Positions 6,431 through 15,180 of a stretch of DNA of 20,970 nt are shown here, one piece after another. The notes beneath the pieces were generated by a model, which saw nothing but the letters and a program-made list of their open reading frames with translations, was not told the origin of the DNA and ran no database searches. Each line of letters opens with the position of its first letter. The first letter of the stretch is position 1. This DNA is from JBEEMU01 sp043778315. Lineage in GTDB: Bacteria > Bacteroidota > Bacteroidia > Chitinophagales > Saprospiraceae. A program made the translations under genes and the position numbers. Location of the stretch: positions 1 through 20,970 of the forward strand of contig JAYWGJ010000291.1 in the NCBI GenBank assembly GCA_043778315.1, read 5' to 3'.

Positions 6431-9400
6431 ATGAAAAAAAAATTATTTTTACTGACCTTAATTTTTGCAGGTATTCATGCCGTTACCGCACAGACGTTTA
6501 GCAATACGCTCGGTGCGGCGCAAAACTCGTGGAACGACAGCTTAGTACGCAATATAGTGGTGTCGGGTTTGCCCAATCTCACTACCGCTCTCGAGTTGAT
6601 ACAGGTGAACCTCGATATGGGTAGCACAACGACTACCACGCGCTACAACCTCAATAAATACAGTGTTACGCTTACGTCGCCCGCAGGGACGGTGTTTACG
6701 GTGATGCCTACGGCGACGGTGATATGTGCTAATTTGCCCGCCGCGTTTGAGCCTAAACAAATTAATATTAAGTACCGTTCCGATAACGGCGCGTTATCCT
6801 ATCCCGCTACGCTCGCTTGTCAGCAAAACGCTTTCGCCTTAGGTGAGCCGTATAATGTGGGTTATTATAAAATAAAAACAGGCGAAAATTTTGCTACCGC
6901 CAACGGTCAAAATCCAAATGGCAATTGGAAAGTGAAAATAGTAGAAACTTCTACCACCCAGCAAGGTATGCGTTTTAATGGTGTCGCTTTGGTTTTCGCG
7001 CCGCATATTCAAGAGAGTAATGTGGTCGGTCAAACTGCAAACGATGCGTGTAGCGGCGCGATTTGTTTGGAAACAGAAAAGGTGTGTATTGCTACGAATA
7101 ATAATTTTGCAGACCCAGGAAATGTACAAACTGACCCTGCACTTAATTTGGCTTCGGGCTGTCAATGGAACGGACAACTCAATAACACCGCGTGGTTTAA
7201 GTTCAAACCCGATTTGGCAACTATGAGCATCAGTATTTCGGGCTTGACCCTGAATATGCAAGCCATTGTCATTAAACCCGTCAATGCTGCTTCGCCTTGC
7301 GGCACAAGCGGCACGACGGGGCAGGGCGGTAATCGTACCGATTGGACAGTACCTGCGGGCGGCGCGCCTTGCGCGATGAATAATTTTTATGCTAATTATG
7401 GTGGTACGGCTGGCGGTGCTACTTATATTAACGGCTCGTATGCCAATATGGTATTCAATTTGAGTAATCTCACGACTGGCGAAACCTATTATTTGGTCGT
7501 AGATGGCGTGGGCGGTACTATTTCGCCGCTTTATATAGAAACGCTGAACGCGATTCCTTGTTGCGGCTTGACCTTAGCAGATGTCACTACGCAAGCGACT
7601 TGCGCACCTGCCGCCGACGGCGCAATAGCTATTACGCCTTCGGGCGGAACGCCGCCTTATACTTATGCGTGGAGCAACGGCGCGATGACCGCAAACGTAA
7701 GTAGTTTGGCGGCTGGCGTATATACCGTTACGGTCACGGGCGGCGCGGGCTGCTCGCGGACTGCCGCTTACAATATACAAAACTCAACGCCGATTACGGC
7801 TTCGCATACCGCGAATAATCAACCGCCGAGTACACCAATTTTTGCTTGCGTAGGCGACTCGCTCCGCTTCGAGTCCTTCGGCGCTATACCCGTAGGCGCG
7901 GCGGTAGAGTGGTACATGGATAGCAATGCGGCGTTTATGCCACCCGCTACGGGTACGCTTTTGGGTACAACGAACGCTACACTTTGCCCTAAAATATGCC
8001 CACGGGTAGAAGCGATATTTATAGATGCCTGCAACGGCACAGGTTCAGAATGGAACAACGAATACATGATTTTTACGAGTGGTGATGGCTTTCAGGCAAA
8101 TAATTTGCAAGTAAAATACCCAAATCCTACGGCAGGTGCTAACGCTAATATCAATACAGGCGCGGGCAGTTGTGGCATACAAATACCGCAAGCGAGCCTT
8201 ATCGCTTCGCTGCAAGCGGGCGCGTGTAACCCGACGAATATCATCGCGGTTTCACCAGGCGACGTAGTTCCTGCGGGCGGCGTAGTCGTTTTGTTTAATA
8301 GCAACGCTGTCACAGCAACCTATAATTTTGGTGCTTTATGTGCAGCAGGAAAAATCATATATATCATGCAAAGCAGTTGCGCACGCACGGGCGGAGCCTA
8401 CGCGAATGCGTGGACAAATATGGCTGCTTGCTCAACGCCTGCGGGCAACCGAACAACCACCATTTCACTCACCAATTGCGCTACTTGTAGCGACTCGCTG
8501 ACGTACAGCCTTTGCGGTTTGACCGCCACAGATGGTAATTACGCAATCCGTTTGTCCAATTCCATTTCTACCAAAGCAAATGGCGGTATTTTGCGCAACG
8601 CGGCTGCGCCTTGCAACGGGGCAGATTTTACAGCGTTAAACCTGCCTAATAACGATACGCTTCGCTTCAATTACGCTATTCCAGCAGGACTTTGCAACAC
8701 CACCAAATACATCAAAGGCGTGTTTACACCCGTCAGTACTTGCCCTACTATCAGTCCAGCGTTTACGCTGACCGTCGCTTGCCCAGTAGCGACAACCACG
8801 CCTACGCCGTCGTTTTGCGGCTTGGCAAATGGCGCAGCGACGGTTGCGGTCACGCCGCTAACTACGCCCGTGCCTACATATATATGGAGTAACGGCGGAA
8901 CGAACGCCACTATAAATAACTTAATAGCAGGCACTTACACCGTCACGGTGACGCAAGGAAGCTGTACCACAACCTCTACGGTCGTTATTGCGAATACGCC
9001 AGCAGGTGTACTTTCGGCAGCGACCACCAATAATACCGCTTGCGGCGGAACGGCAGGAACGGCAACCGCCAGTGTGAGCAGCAATCCGCCAAGCGGAACG
9101 GTCGCTTACGCATGGAGCAACGGCGGCGCAACTGCCGCTATCGCTAATCTCTCGGCAGGAACTTATACCGTCACCGCTACTTTTGTGGCGGGCTGCACGG
9201 CTACTACGTCGGTGACAATTACTAATCCTGCATTGCCAACAGCAACGATTACGCCAACAAATGCGAGTTGTGGACTAAGCAACGGCGCGGCTACGGCGGT
9301 TACGGCGGCGGTTTCGCCGACCTATCTTTGGAGTACAACTGCCACGACTGTTGGCATTAGCAGTCTTGCCGCAGGAGCTTATACCGTTACGGTGACGGCA

Positions 9401-12400
9401 GCGAATAATTGCAGTACGACGGCAACTGTCGTGATTACTAACGTAGCGGGCGCGTCGCCCGTAGTGAGTGCGACGAGTACGATTTGCGACCTTACGGCAA
9501 CGCAATTTAACTTGACTTTTACGATTAATGGTGCTACGCCAACGATAAACGGTACGACGGGTACGCTTACGCAAACGAGCGCGACGAGTTGGACTTTTAC
9601 GAGTGTTTTGATTAATAATGTCGCGCCGTTCCCGACGGTATCCGTGACAAACGCTTGCGGCGTAAGTCCAGTGGCTTATACGCCAAACTGCGCAACCTTG
9701 CCGTTTAATGCCTGTGGAACGTGTTTAACGCCTACGAATTTAGTGATAAACGGAGATTTTACAGCAGGAAATGCCAATATTACTTCCGATTATGCGTATC
9801 AAGATTGTAGTAATATTAGCACTTCGCCGTGCAATACAGCAGGACAAGCCTTTTTGTGCGAATACCGATATGGCGTATATAATAGTGCGCCCGCTTGTTT
9901 GTTCAATTGGAATCCGAACGTCCGCGACCACACCACGGGTACAGGTAATATGATGATGGTCAATTATCCGTCGGGTTCGGTGGGTGTGAACAATAAAATT
10001 TGGTGTCAAACCGTCCCATTAACCATCAATACGAATTACGCTTTCGGGGGTTATTTCCTCAATTTATTACCTTTATCTTCTACGTTTAGCGACCCACAAT
10101 ACAGCTTTACCGCTAACGGCGTGCAGTTAGGCAGCATTATTACGGGTGTAAATGATGAAAAATGGCATTTTAATGGCGTACAGTTTAATAGCGGCAGCAG
10201 TACGTCGGCTACTTTTTGTATTACTAGCAATAGTCAAGGACAAACAGGCAACGATTTAGCGATTGATGATATTTTTATACGCAGCACTAATTTATCTACT
10301 TTGCCTACGGTAAACCCTGATAATGCTGTTTTGTGTAATACAAACACCGTTACTACGGTTGTCACTGCAAACGACTTGGCGGGCGGCGGCACGCTCGACC
10401 CGACTACTTTGACTATCGTGCAGGCACCGTCGTTTAGTTTGGGTACGGCTACCGCCGACCCTACTACGGGCGCGGTTACGTTTACCGCAAGTCCTTCATT
10501 CACAACGGGTTCTACTACTTTTGAGTATAAAATATGCAATACCAACGGCTGCTGCGCGTGCGCGACAGTAACGGTTGACCACGTTTCGCCTTCGGTAACC
10601 GCAACAAGTACTTCTACGAATTGCAGCCTCAGCGTGGGTACAGCAACAGCGACCGCAACGGGTGCTACGTTTTTGTGGAATACAGGCGCGACGAGTGCAG
10701 GTATTACGGGTTTAGCGGCAGGTAACTATACCGTTACCGCTACTTTCGCGGCGGGCTGTACCGCTTCTACGGTCGTTGCGGTGAACGCAACTAATATACC
10801 TGTACTTAACGCATTTAAAAATGATGCAACTTGTGGTTTGAATAACGGCACGGCAGGCGCGAGCGTGGCGTTTCCGATTGGCATTTCCTTTGCGTGGAGT
10901 GGCGGACAAAACGGCGCGAACATCAACAGCCTCTCGCCTGGAACGTACACCGTTACGGCAACGGGTATTGGTGGCTGTTCGGCGACGCAATCAGTCACTA
11001 TTTCGATGGCTTCCTTGCCACCTGTATTAGTGCCAAACGTAACAAACGCGACGTGTGGCGGCACCAACGGCTTGATTAATCTTACGGGCGCAAGTACTTA
11101 CGCCTGGGCAGGCGGCGCGTCGGGCGGAACGCGCAATAATTTATTGGCGGGAAGCTACACCGTTACCGCTACGACGGCGCTCGGTTGCTCGGTAGTGACT
11201 ACTTATGCTATCACGACGACCGAAGTACCGATATTGACGCTAAGTAATATACAAAATATTGATTGTACGCGCCCGACGGGTACGATTACCGCGAATGCGA
11301 CGATTACGACGGGTACGATTTCGGGCTATATTTGGGACGATAATACGACAAATCCAATCCGAACGGGACTGCCTTCCGCGCTTTACGAAGTGACCGCGAC
11401 CGCCGCAAACGGCTGTACAGCAACCGCTTCGGTGATTATTACTAGTAATACGACTGCGCCGACGGCGAGTGTAAGTAGCAACGGAGCGTTGAGTTGCGCG
11501 CAAGCGACCGCTACCTTGACCGCGACGGGCGGCGGCGCTTACGCATGGAGCAGCAATGTGACGACTGCAAGCGGCGCGACCGCAACGGTCGGCGCGGGAA
11601 CTTATACGGTAACGGTCACGGCGGCGGCGAACGGCTGTACGGCTTCGGCTGTCACGACGGTTGCGGCAATTGCGCCGAGTACGGCGACTACTACGGCTAC
11701 GCCTTCTACCTGCGGCTCGGCGAACGGAACGGCAGCAGTGACTACTAATATTACTACGCCAACCTACGCTTGGTCGGCAACGGGCAACCCTACAACCGCA
11801 ACAGTAACAGGGCTTGCAGCAGGCACTTACACCGTGACGGTGACGCAAGGCGCGTGTGTGACTACGGCTTCGGCGGTGATTGCGGCATCGCTCGCGCCTA
11901 CGGCAACTATCGCACCGACAAATGCGACTTGCGGAGGCAGCAACGGCAGCGCAACTTTAACCACTAATATTATTAATCCTACTATCGTTTGGTCGGCGAC
12001 GGGCAACCCTACAACAGCAACGGTGACGGGACTCGCCGCAGGAACTTATACGGTGACGGTATCGGCTTCGGCTACTTGCTCGAGTACGGCGACGGTGGTG
12101 ATTACGACAACCGCCACGCCTATTCCTACCGTTACGATAGTGACAGATACCTGCGGTAAAAAAGTAGGAAATATTGCTTTGCAAACAGGTTTGACGTACC
12201 TTTGGAATACAGGCGCGACGACTAATGCTATCACGAATATCGCAGGCGGCAGCTATACCGTGACGGTGACGGCAGCTAATACTTGCTCGGCGGTGAGTAC
12301 TTTTGTTGTGCCAAACACGACACCGCCTACGCTGATTTCGGGCGCAGCGCCGACTACCTGCGGCGTAGCGAACGGCTCTATATCGGTGTCGACGGCGCAA

Positions 12401-13042
12401 GCAGGAACGACCTACATTTGGAACACTACGCCGCCACAAACGAACGCTTCGGTGGCGAGTCTGCCCGCAGGAACGTACACGGTTACAGCGACGAATGCAA
12501 CTACGGGTTGCGTCGCGACGGCATCGGTGACGGTTGCGCCGTCGGCTGCGCTCGCGATTGCGATAAATAGCAATGTCGTGATTTATCAAGGACAGACAGC
12601 AACCGTACCCGTGACGCTCACGCCCGCAGGCGCGCAGGCGAATTACACTTGGTCGAACGGCAGCACGAGTAATCCGCTCGTCGTTGCACCAAGCGCAACC
12701 ACTATTTATACCGTTACCGCGACGAACGGCGGCTGCGCTACGATAGCGACGGTAGCGGTGGTGGTCGACATCAGCAATTGGAATATTCCTAACTTTTTCA
12801 CGCCTAACGAAGACGGCAGCAACGATAAGTTTTGGGTGGTGAACGACGGCGCGGTAGAGGTGATAGAGTTTAAAATTTACAACCGTTGGGGCATTTTATT
12901 GTACGATAAACCAAACGGACGTTGGGACGGAAAATATAACGGTGAACCGCAACCAATGGATACTTACGTTTATTTGGCGGTGATAAAAACGGCAGATGGC
13001 AAGGAGGTGCGTCGCGTAGGCGACTTCCTCTTGGCGCGATAA
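6431..13042 (+). CDS. Giant SprB-repeat cell-surface protein with T9SS type B (gliding-motility-type) sorting domain
   Basis: 2203 residues. Signal peptide MKKKLFLLTLIFAGIHAVTA. Then, by residue: ~22-190 a P-domain-like jelly roll (WKVKIVETSTTQQG); ~198-375 a Cys-containing domain opening NDACSGAICLE; ~385-450 one SprB repeat; ~523-780 a lamin-tail-like segment (RVEAIFIDACNGTGSEWNNE); 784-1005 three SprB repeats; ~1098-1287 a carbohydrate-binding-like jelly roll (NLVINGDF, then LAIDDIFIRS); ~1290-1385 a cadherin/Ig-like linker; 1386-2038 nine SprB repeats; ~2042-2113 an Ig/PKD-like domain; 2118-2203 a type B sorting domain (NIPNFFTPNEDGSND, FKIYNRWG, WDGKYNG). SprB-repeat proteins are T9SS-secreted surface adhesins, some moved by the gliding motor; adhesion is the likely role, but no ligand or gliding function is shown. 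It is monocistronic, between its own -7 element and terminator. Confidence 0.9.
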   Translation: MKKKLFLLTLIFAGIHAVTAQTFSNTLGAAQNSWNDSLVRNIVVSGLPNLTTALELIQVNLDMGSTTTTTRYNLNKYSVTLTSPAGTVFTVMPTATVICANLPAAFEPKQINIKYRSDNGALSYPATLACQQNAFALGEPYNVGYYKIKTGENFATANGQNPNGNWKVKIVETSTTQQGMRFNGVALVFAPHIQESNVVGQTANDACSGAICLETEKVCIATNNNFADPGNVQTDPALNLASGCQWNGQLNNTAWFKFKPDLATMSISISGLTLNMQAIVIKPVNAASPCGTSGTTGQGGNRTDWTVPAGGAPCAMNNFYANYGGTAGGATYINGSYANMVFNLSNLTTGETYYLVVDGVGGTISPLYIETLNAIPCCGLTLADVTTQATCAPAADGAIAITPSGGTPPYTYAWSNGAMTANVSSLAAGVYTVTVTGGAGCSRTAAYNIQNSTPITASHTANNQPPSTPIFACVGDSLRFESFGAIPVGAAVEWYMDSNAAFMPPATGTLLGTTNATLCPKICPRVEAIFIDACNGTGSEWNNEYMIFTSGDGFQANNLQVKYPNPTAGANANINTGAGSCGIQIPQASLIASLQAGACNPTNIIAVSPGDVVPAGGVVVLFNSNAVTATYNFGALCAAGKIIYIMQSSCARTGGAYANAWTNMAACSTPAGNRTTTISLTNCATCSDSLTYSLCGLTATDGNYAIRLSNSISTKANGGILRNAAAPCNGADFTALNLPNNDTLRFNYAIPAGLCNTTKYIKGVFTPVSTCPTISPAFTLTVACPVATTTPTPSFCGLANGAATVAVTPLTTPVPTYIWSNGGTNATINNLIAGTYTVTVTQGSCTTTSTVVIANTPAGVLSAATTNNTACGGTAGTATASVSSNPPSGTVAYAWSNGGATAAIANLSAGTYTVTATFVAGCTATTSVTITNPALPTATITPTNASCGLSNGAATAVTAAVSPTYLWSTTATTVGISSLAAGAYTVTVTAANNCSTTATVVITNVAGASPVVSATSTICDLTATQFNLTFTINGATPTINGTTGTLTQTSATSWTFTSVLINNVAPFPTVSVTNACGVSPVAYTPNCATLPFNACGTCLTPTNLVINGDFTAGNANITSDYAYQDCSNISTSPCNTAGQAFLCEYRYGVYNSAPACLFNWNPNVRDHTTGTGNMMMVNYPSGSVGVNNKIWCQTVPLTINTNYAFGGYFLNLLPLSSTFSDPQYSFTANGVQLGSIITGVNDEKWHFNGVQFNSGSSTSATFCITSNSQGQTGNDLAIDDIFIRSTNLSTLPTVNPDNAVLCNTNTVTTVVTANDLAGGGTLDPTTLTIVQAPSFSLGTATADPTTGAVTFTASPSFTTGSTTFEYKICNTNGCCACATVTVDHVSPSVTATSTSTNCSLSVGTATATATGATFLWNTGATSAGITGLAAGNYTVTATFAAGCTASTVVAVNATNIPVLNAFKNDATCGLNNGTAGASVAFPIGISFAWSGGQNGANINSLSPGTYTVTATGIGGCSATQSVTISMASLPPVLVPNVTNATCGGTNGLINLTGASTYAWAGGASGGTRNNLLAGSYTVTATTALGCSVVTTYAITTTEVPILTLSNIQNIDCTRPTGTITANATITTGTISGYIWDDNTTNPIRTGLPSALYEVTATAANGCTATASVIITSNTTAPTASVSSNGALSCAQATATLTATGGGAYAWSSNVTTASGATATVGAGTYTVTVTAAANGCTASAVTTVAAIAPSTATTTATPSTCGSANGTAAVTTNITTPTYAWSATGNPTTATVTGLAAGTYTVTVTQGACVTTASAVIAASLAPTATIAPTNATCGGSNGSATLTTNIINPTIVWSATGNPTTATVTGLAAGTYTVTVSASATCSSTATVVITTTATPIPTVTIVTDTCGKKVGNIALQTGLTYLWNTGATTNAITNIAGGSYTVTVTAANTCSAVSTFVVPNTTPPTLISGAAPTTCGVANGSISVSTAQAGTTYIWNTTPPQTNASVASLPAGTYTVTATNATTGCVATASVTVAPSAALAIAINSNVVIYQGQTATVPVTLTPAGAQANYTWSNGSTSNPLVVAPSATTIYTVTATNGGCATIATVAVVVDISNWNIPNFFTPNEDGSNDKFWVVNDGAVEVIEFKIYNRWGILLYDKPNGRWDGKYNGEPQPMDTYVYLAVIKTADGKEVRRVGDFLLAR
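8780..9445 (+). repeat. Three tandem SprB repeats (in-gene)
   Basis: Residues 784-1005 hold three ~72-residue repeats, each with an early Cys-Gly, a central aromatic-Trp-Ser/Asn-Asn-Gly turn and AGTYTVTVT near the end, closing with a Cys and a VVIT strand. A single further copy sits at about 7583-7785. Confidence 0.85.
10586..12544 (+). repeat. Nine tandem SprB repeats (in-gene)
   Basis: Residues 1386-2038 hold nine repeats averaging 72-73 residues. Hallmarks are TCG..NG at the start, W in the middle, and AGTYTVTVT followed by a conserved Cys. The copies are diverged except for a shared block between the sixth and seventh of these nine (11771-11842 and 11990-12061). Confidence 0.88.
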
Positions 13043-13060
13043 ATAGTGTAATTATAGAAT

Positions 13061-13100
13061 AAAAAAAAGCGACTGCCCGAGTGGGTAGTCGCTTTTTTTT
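13061..13100. terminator. Bidirectional terminator between the SprB-repeat gene and a small minus-strand ORF
   Basis: A 10-bp stem (13069-13078 with 13083-13092), loop GAGT, has eight A on its left and eight T on its right. It can stop transcription from both sides. Confidence 0.9.
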
Positions 13101-13146
13101 GTGGGTGGTGAGGATAGTTTTAGTTGCTTTTTTTGTTTACTTCTGC

Positions 13147-13224
13147 TTAAATTTGTGAGACTAACTCAATGGTAACATCGTTGTAGGTGAATTTGGAGTA
13201 AGATTTTGTGTTGCGTGTTGCCAT
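13147..13224 (-). CDS. Possible 25-residue small protein
   Basis: The minus strand encodes MATRNTKSYSKFTYNDVTI, then ELVSQI and a TAA stop. An in-frame TAA lies three codons before the ATG, so the start is fixed if the ORF is real. It is hydrophilic, without a signal peptide, and resembles no family I know. It is followed after 47 nt by a strong terminator and preceded by another one at 13334-13377, which isolates it as a unit. It could also be the remnant of a longer gene or a chance ORF. Confidence 0.3.
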   Translation of the reverse strand: MATRNTKSYSKFTYNDVTIELVSQI

Positions 13225-13333
13225 TTTACTTTATTTTTTTACTTTTATAGCGGTGCTATTTTTACGATTTTTTTTATTTTTAAACAGAAAGATACACCTT
13301 TTACCCAATAAAATGGCTTGCAAAGTGACGAAC

Positions 13334-13377
13334 AAAAAAAGCGACTACTCCAAAACCTTGGAGCAGTCGCTTTTTTT
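13334..13377. terminator. Strong terminator hairpin after the 35-codon ORF
   Basis: Arms 13341-13353 and 13358-13370 pair with one A-C mismatch around loop AACC, with seven A on the left and seven T on the right. It shares GCGACT...AGTCGC with the hairpin at 13061-13100. In the minus direction it follows the small membrane-peptide ORF. Confidence 0.85.
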
Positions 13378-13406
13378 AATTATGTTAAAAAAACGTTTTC
13401 GCAATA

Positions 13407-13514
13407 TCAACTACGATAAGAGCGGTTATTTTTGCGAGAAGTAGTTGGCTCGCTGTCGGTGATAAGACCTATGCCGAACAGCAAAACGGCGGAGATTAAA
13501 AATAGATTAAACAT
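13407..13514 (-). CDS. Possible 35-residue single-pass membrane peptide
   Basis: The minus strand encodes MFNLFLISAVLLFGIGLI, then TDSEPTTSRKNNRSYRS and a TGA stop. Residues ~2-18 form one hydrophobic helix and the rest is a hydrophilic, Arg/Lys-containing tail, so an inner-membrane peptide with its C-terminus in the cytoplasm is likely if expressed. A strong terminator begins 30 nt after the stop. No clear promoter is seen; mqnB ends about 315 nt upstream on the same strand, so weak read-through is possible. No family is recognised. The rest of the 13043-13829 gap is AT-rich with nothing further seen. Confidence 0.5.
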   Translation of the reverse strand: MFNLFLISAVLLFGIGLITDSEPTTSRKNNRSYRS

Positions 13515-13829
13515 GGCTTAATTTTTTAAAAACTTATGAAGAACTAGGTACGATTAAGAGTATTACAAAAACCGTGCAAACATTTGATTTTTGCAATGTA
13601 TTATTTTTTATAAATGGTGCTTGGTTGCTTAATCAAAATATAATTAGTTTAAATATAATTGAACAAAATTAAAAATATTATTTTGTTGAAAAATGCAGTT
13701 TTTATGCTGAAATTATAAATAAAAAAATAAAAAAATATTTATCACCGTAACATTATTATAATTACACCAAAAAGACGAAATAGGCAGTCGCATAGTTGCA
13801 TATCGTCCATATACAGTTTAATATACGGT

Positions 13830-14543
13830 TTAGGATATTGCTTTGGTTTGCAGTACTGCCAAAACAATTTTCGCGCTCTCCTCATTCACATTTTTTATGG
13901 CTGCGGGAATGTTCCATGCGGCGCGGTTGCGCGGTTCTACATAGTTCGAAATACCGCGTATTTGTAGGAATGGTAGTTTATTGCGTAAGCAAACATAAAA
14001 AAAAGCCGCGCCTTCCATGCTCTCTATTTGCGCGTCAGGGTACAGATTTTTGAGGGCGGAAATAGTGGCTTCGCTGCCTGATGTTTTGGCTACTGTAATA
14101 GCGTTTACCAATTGTAAATCATTAATAAACAACATATTATAGCTATTTATTAATTGTTTATTTAGAAAAGGAAATCCGTTTGTATCTGCAAAACCTGCAT
14201 CAAAAATATCGATAAAATCGCCGTTTTTTTCTTCTATGCCTATATCTGCAAACTGCTCACTTGATACGCGGACTACCGCGCCGAGCGGCAGCGAACGGTC
14301 GAGCGCGCCCGCTATTCCGACTTGTATCGCAGTGTCAAAACTCTGGCTAATCACCGCTTCGGCAATGTGATACATCGCGAGTGCAAGCCCTACGCCTGTC
14401 GTCAAAAAGTGGATTTCATCAGTATTGTCAAATAATAAAATACGTCTATTTGTGACTATTTGGGTGTGGTGTGCAAGTGATTGCAGTTGCGCGAAAAGCG
14501 GCGCGACTTCTTGCTCGGTAGCACTTACTATCAATAGTTTCAT
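13830..14543 (-). CDS. mqnB: Futalosine hydrolase
   Basis: 237 residues of the nucleoside phosphorylase/MTA-SAH nucleosidase fold. It removes hypoxanthine from futalosine to give dehypoxanthine futalosine in the alternative menaquinone pathway; cytoplasmic. The N-terminus MKLLIVSATEQEV carries the usual first strand and glutamate; the TTGVGLALA and QVGIAGAL loops bind the nucleoside; ESMEGAAFF (residues 174-182) holds the ribose-binding region; ISNYVEPRNRAAWNIPAAI (~198-216) is typical of MqnB rather than of Pfs/MtnN. No other mqn genes are in the window. It is divergent from the pterin synthase gene, whose -33 box overlaps this start codon. Confidence 0.85.
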   Translation of the reverse strand: MKLLIVSATEQEVAPLFAQLQSLAHHTQIVTNRRILLFDNTDEIHFLTTGVGLALAMYHIAEAVISQSFDTAIQVGIAGALDRSLPLGAVVRVSSEQFADIGIEEKNGDFIDIFDAGFADTNGFPFLNKQLINSYNMLFINDLQLVNAITVAKTSGSEATISALKNLYPDAQIESMEGAAFFYVCLRNKLPFLQIRGISNYVEPRNRAAWNIPAAIKNVNEESAKIVLAVLQTKAIS

Positions 14544-14571
14544 TGGTTTACAATTTTTTTGATTAACTTTG
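14543..14571 (+). promoter_or_regulatory. Promoter of the pterin synthase gene
   Basis: TTG (14543-14545), 18 nt, TAACTTTG (14564-14571) fits the Bacteroidota consensus and gives a leader of about 68 nt. The -33 box overlaps the start codon of divergent mqnB. Confidence 0.6.
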
Positions 14572-14645
14572 CGGCGAAATTAGTTTACAATACTAAAATC
14601 TTAGTACCGACAAAAATAGTAATAAAAAACACATAAAGTTAATCA

Positions 14646-15062
14646 ATGGTTTACCTTACACGCATCGAGCGGTTCAATGCTGCACATAAATTGTGGGTGA
14701 AAGAATGGTCGGAAGCCGAAAATAAAGCGGTTTTTGGCAAGTGTTCCAACAAAAATTGGCATGGGCATAACTATACGCTGCACGTCACGGTAGCGGGTAC
14801 GCCTGACCGGGTCACAGGTTTTGTGATTGATGCCAAAAAACTGAGTGGCATCATTCGGGAGCTAGTGACCGACAAATTAGACCACTCCAACCTCAATTTA
14901 GATGTTGATTTTATTCCCGAAAACCTGCAAGCAACCACCGAAAATTTGGTTGTTTTGATTTGGCAACAACTTTTTGATGCTTTACAATCCGATACTTGTC
15001 GCCTTTATTCGGTGCGTTTGCACGAAACCGAAACGATATATGCGGAGTATCGCGGCGAGTGA
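14646..15062 (+). CDS. 6-pyruvoyltetrahydropterin synthase/QueD family protein, PTPS-type active site
   Basis: 138 residues. Zn ligands are His14, His39 and His41 (FNAAH, NWHGHNY). Catalytic residues are Cys33 (FGKCSN), Asp79-His80 (LDHSNLN) and Glu127 (HETE). The spacing Cys-x5-His-Gly-His, with the following Asn-Tyr, and the motifs TTEN and ETE...YRGE match animal-type PTPS, which turns dihydroneopterin triphosphate into 6-pyruvoyltetrahydropterin. E. coli QueD (6-carboxytetrahydropterin synthase, queuosine pathway) has Cys-x3-His-Gly-His instead. So a tetrahydrobiopterin-like product is plausible, though database annotation may say QueD. folE, which makes the substrate, follows 118 nt later on the same strand. 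Confidence 0.85.
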   Translation: MVYLTRIERFNAAHKLWVKEWSEAENKAVFGKCSNKNWHGHNYTLHVTVAGTPDRVTGFVIDAKKLSGIIRELVTDKLDHSNLNLDVDFIPENLQATTENLVVLIWQQLFDALQSDTCRLYSVRLHETETIYAEYRGE

Positions 15063-15112
15063 AAATCCTAAAATAATCACTTATTATTATCACAAAAACA
15101 ACTTTTTGCGCT

Positions 15113-15120
15113 TAGTTTTG
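15113..15120 (+). promoter_or_regulatory. Candidate -7 element for folE
   Basis: TAGTTTTG matches TAnnTTTG, 60 nt before the folE start. The -33 region is a poor match, so read-through from the upstream gene may also contribute. Confidence 0.35.
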
Positions 15121-15180
15121 TTTAAAATTGGTATAGAAAATTATTAATATAATTAAACAAAAAAACCAAGTACAAAATTT

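Noticed and set aside
11240..11848. Long Arg/Cys-rich minus-strand ORF opposite the SprB repeats (also 11957-12589)
   Set aside because: Shadow of the GC-rich, Thr/Ala-rich SprB coding frame; extreme Arg/Ser/Cys composition and no family resemblance.
13208..13444. 78-codon plus-strand ORF MLRVAILLYFF
   Set aside because: It runs straight through the strong terminator at 13334-13377 and overlaps the minus-strand small ORFs; composition looks like AT-rich intergenic DNA.
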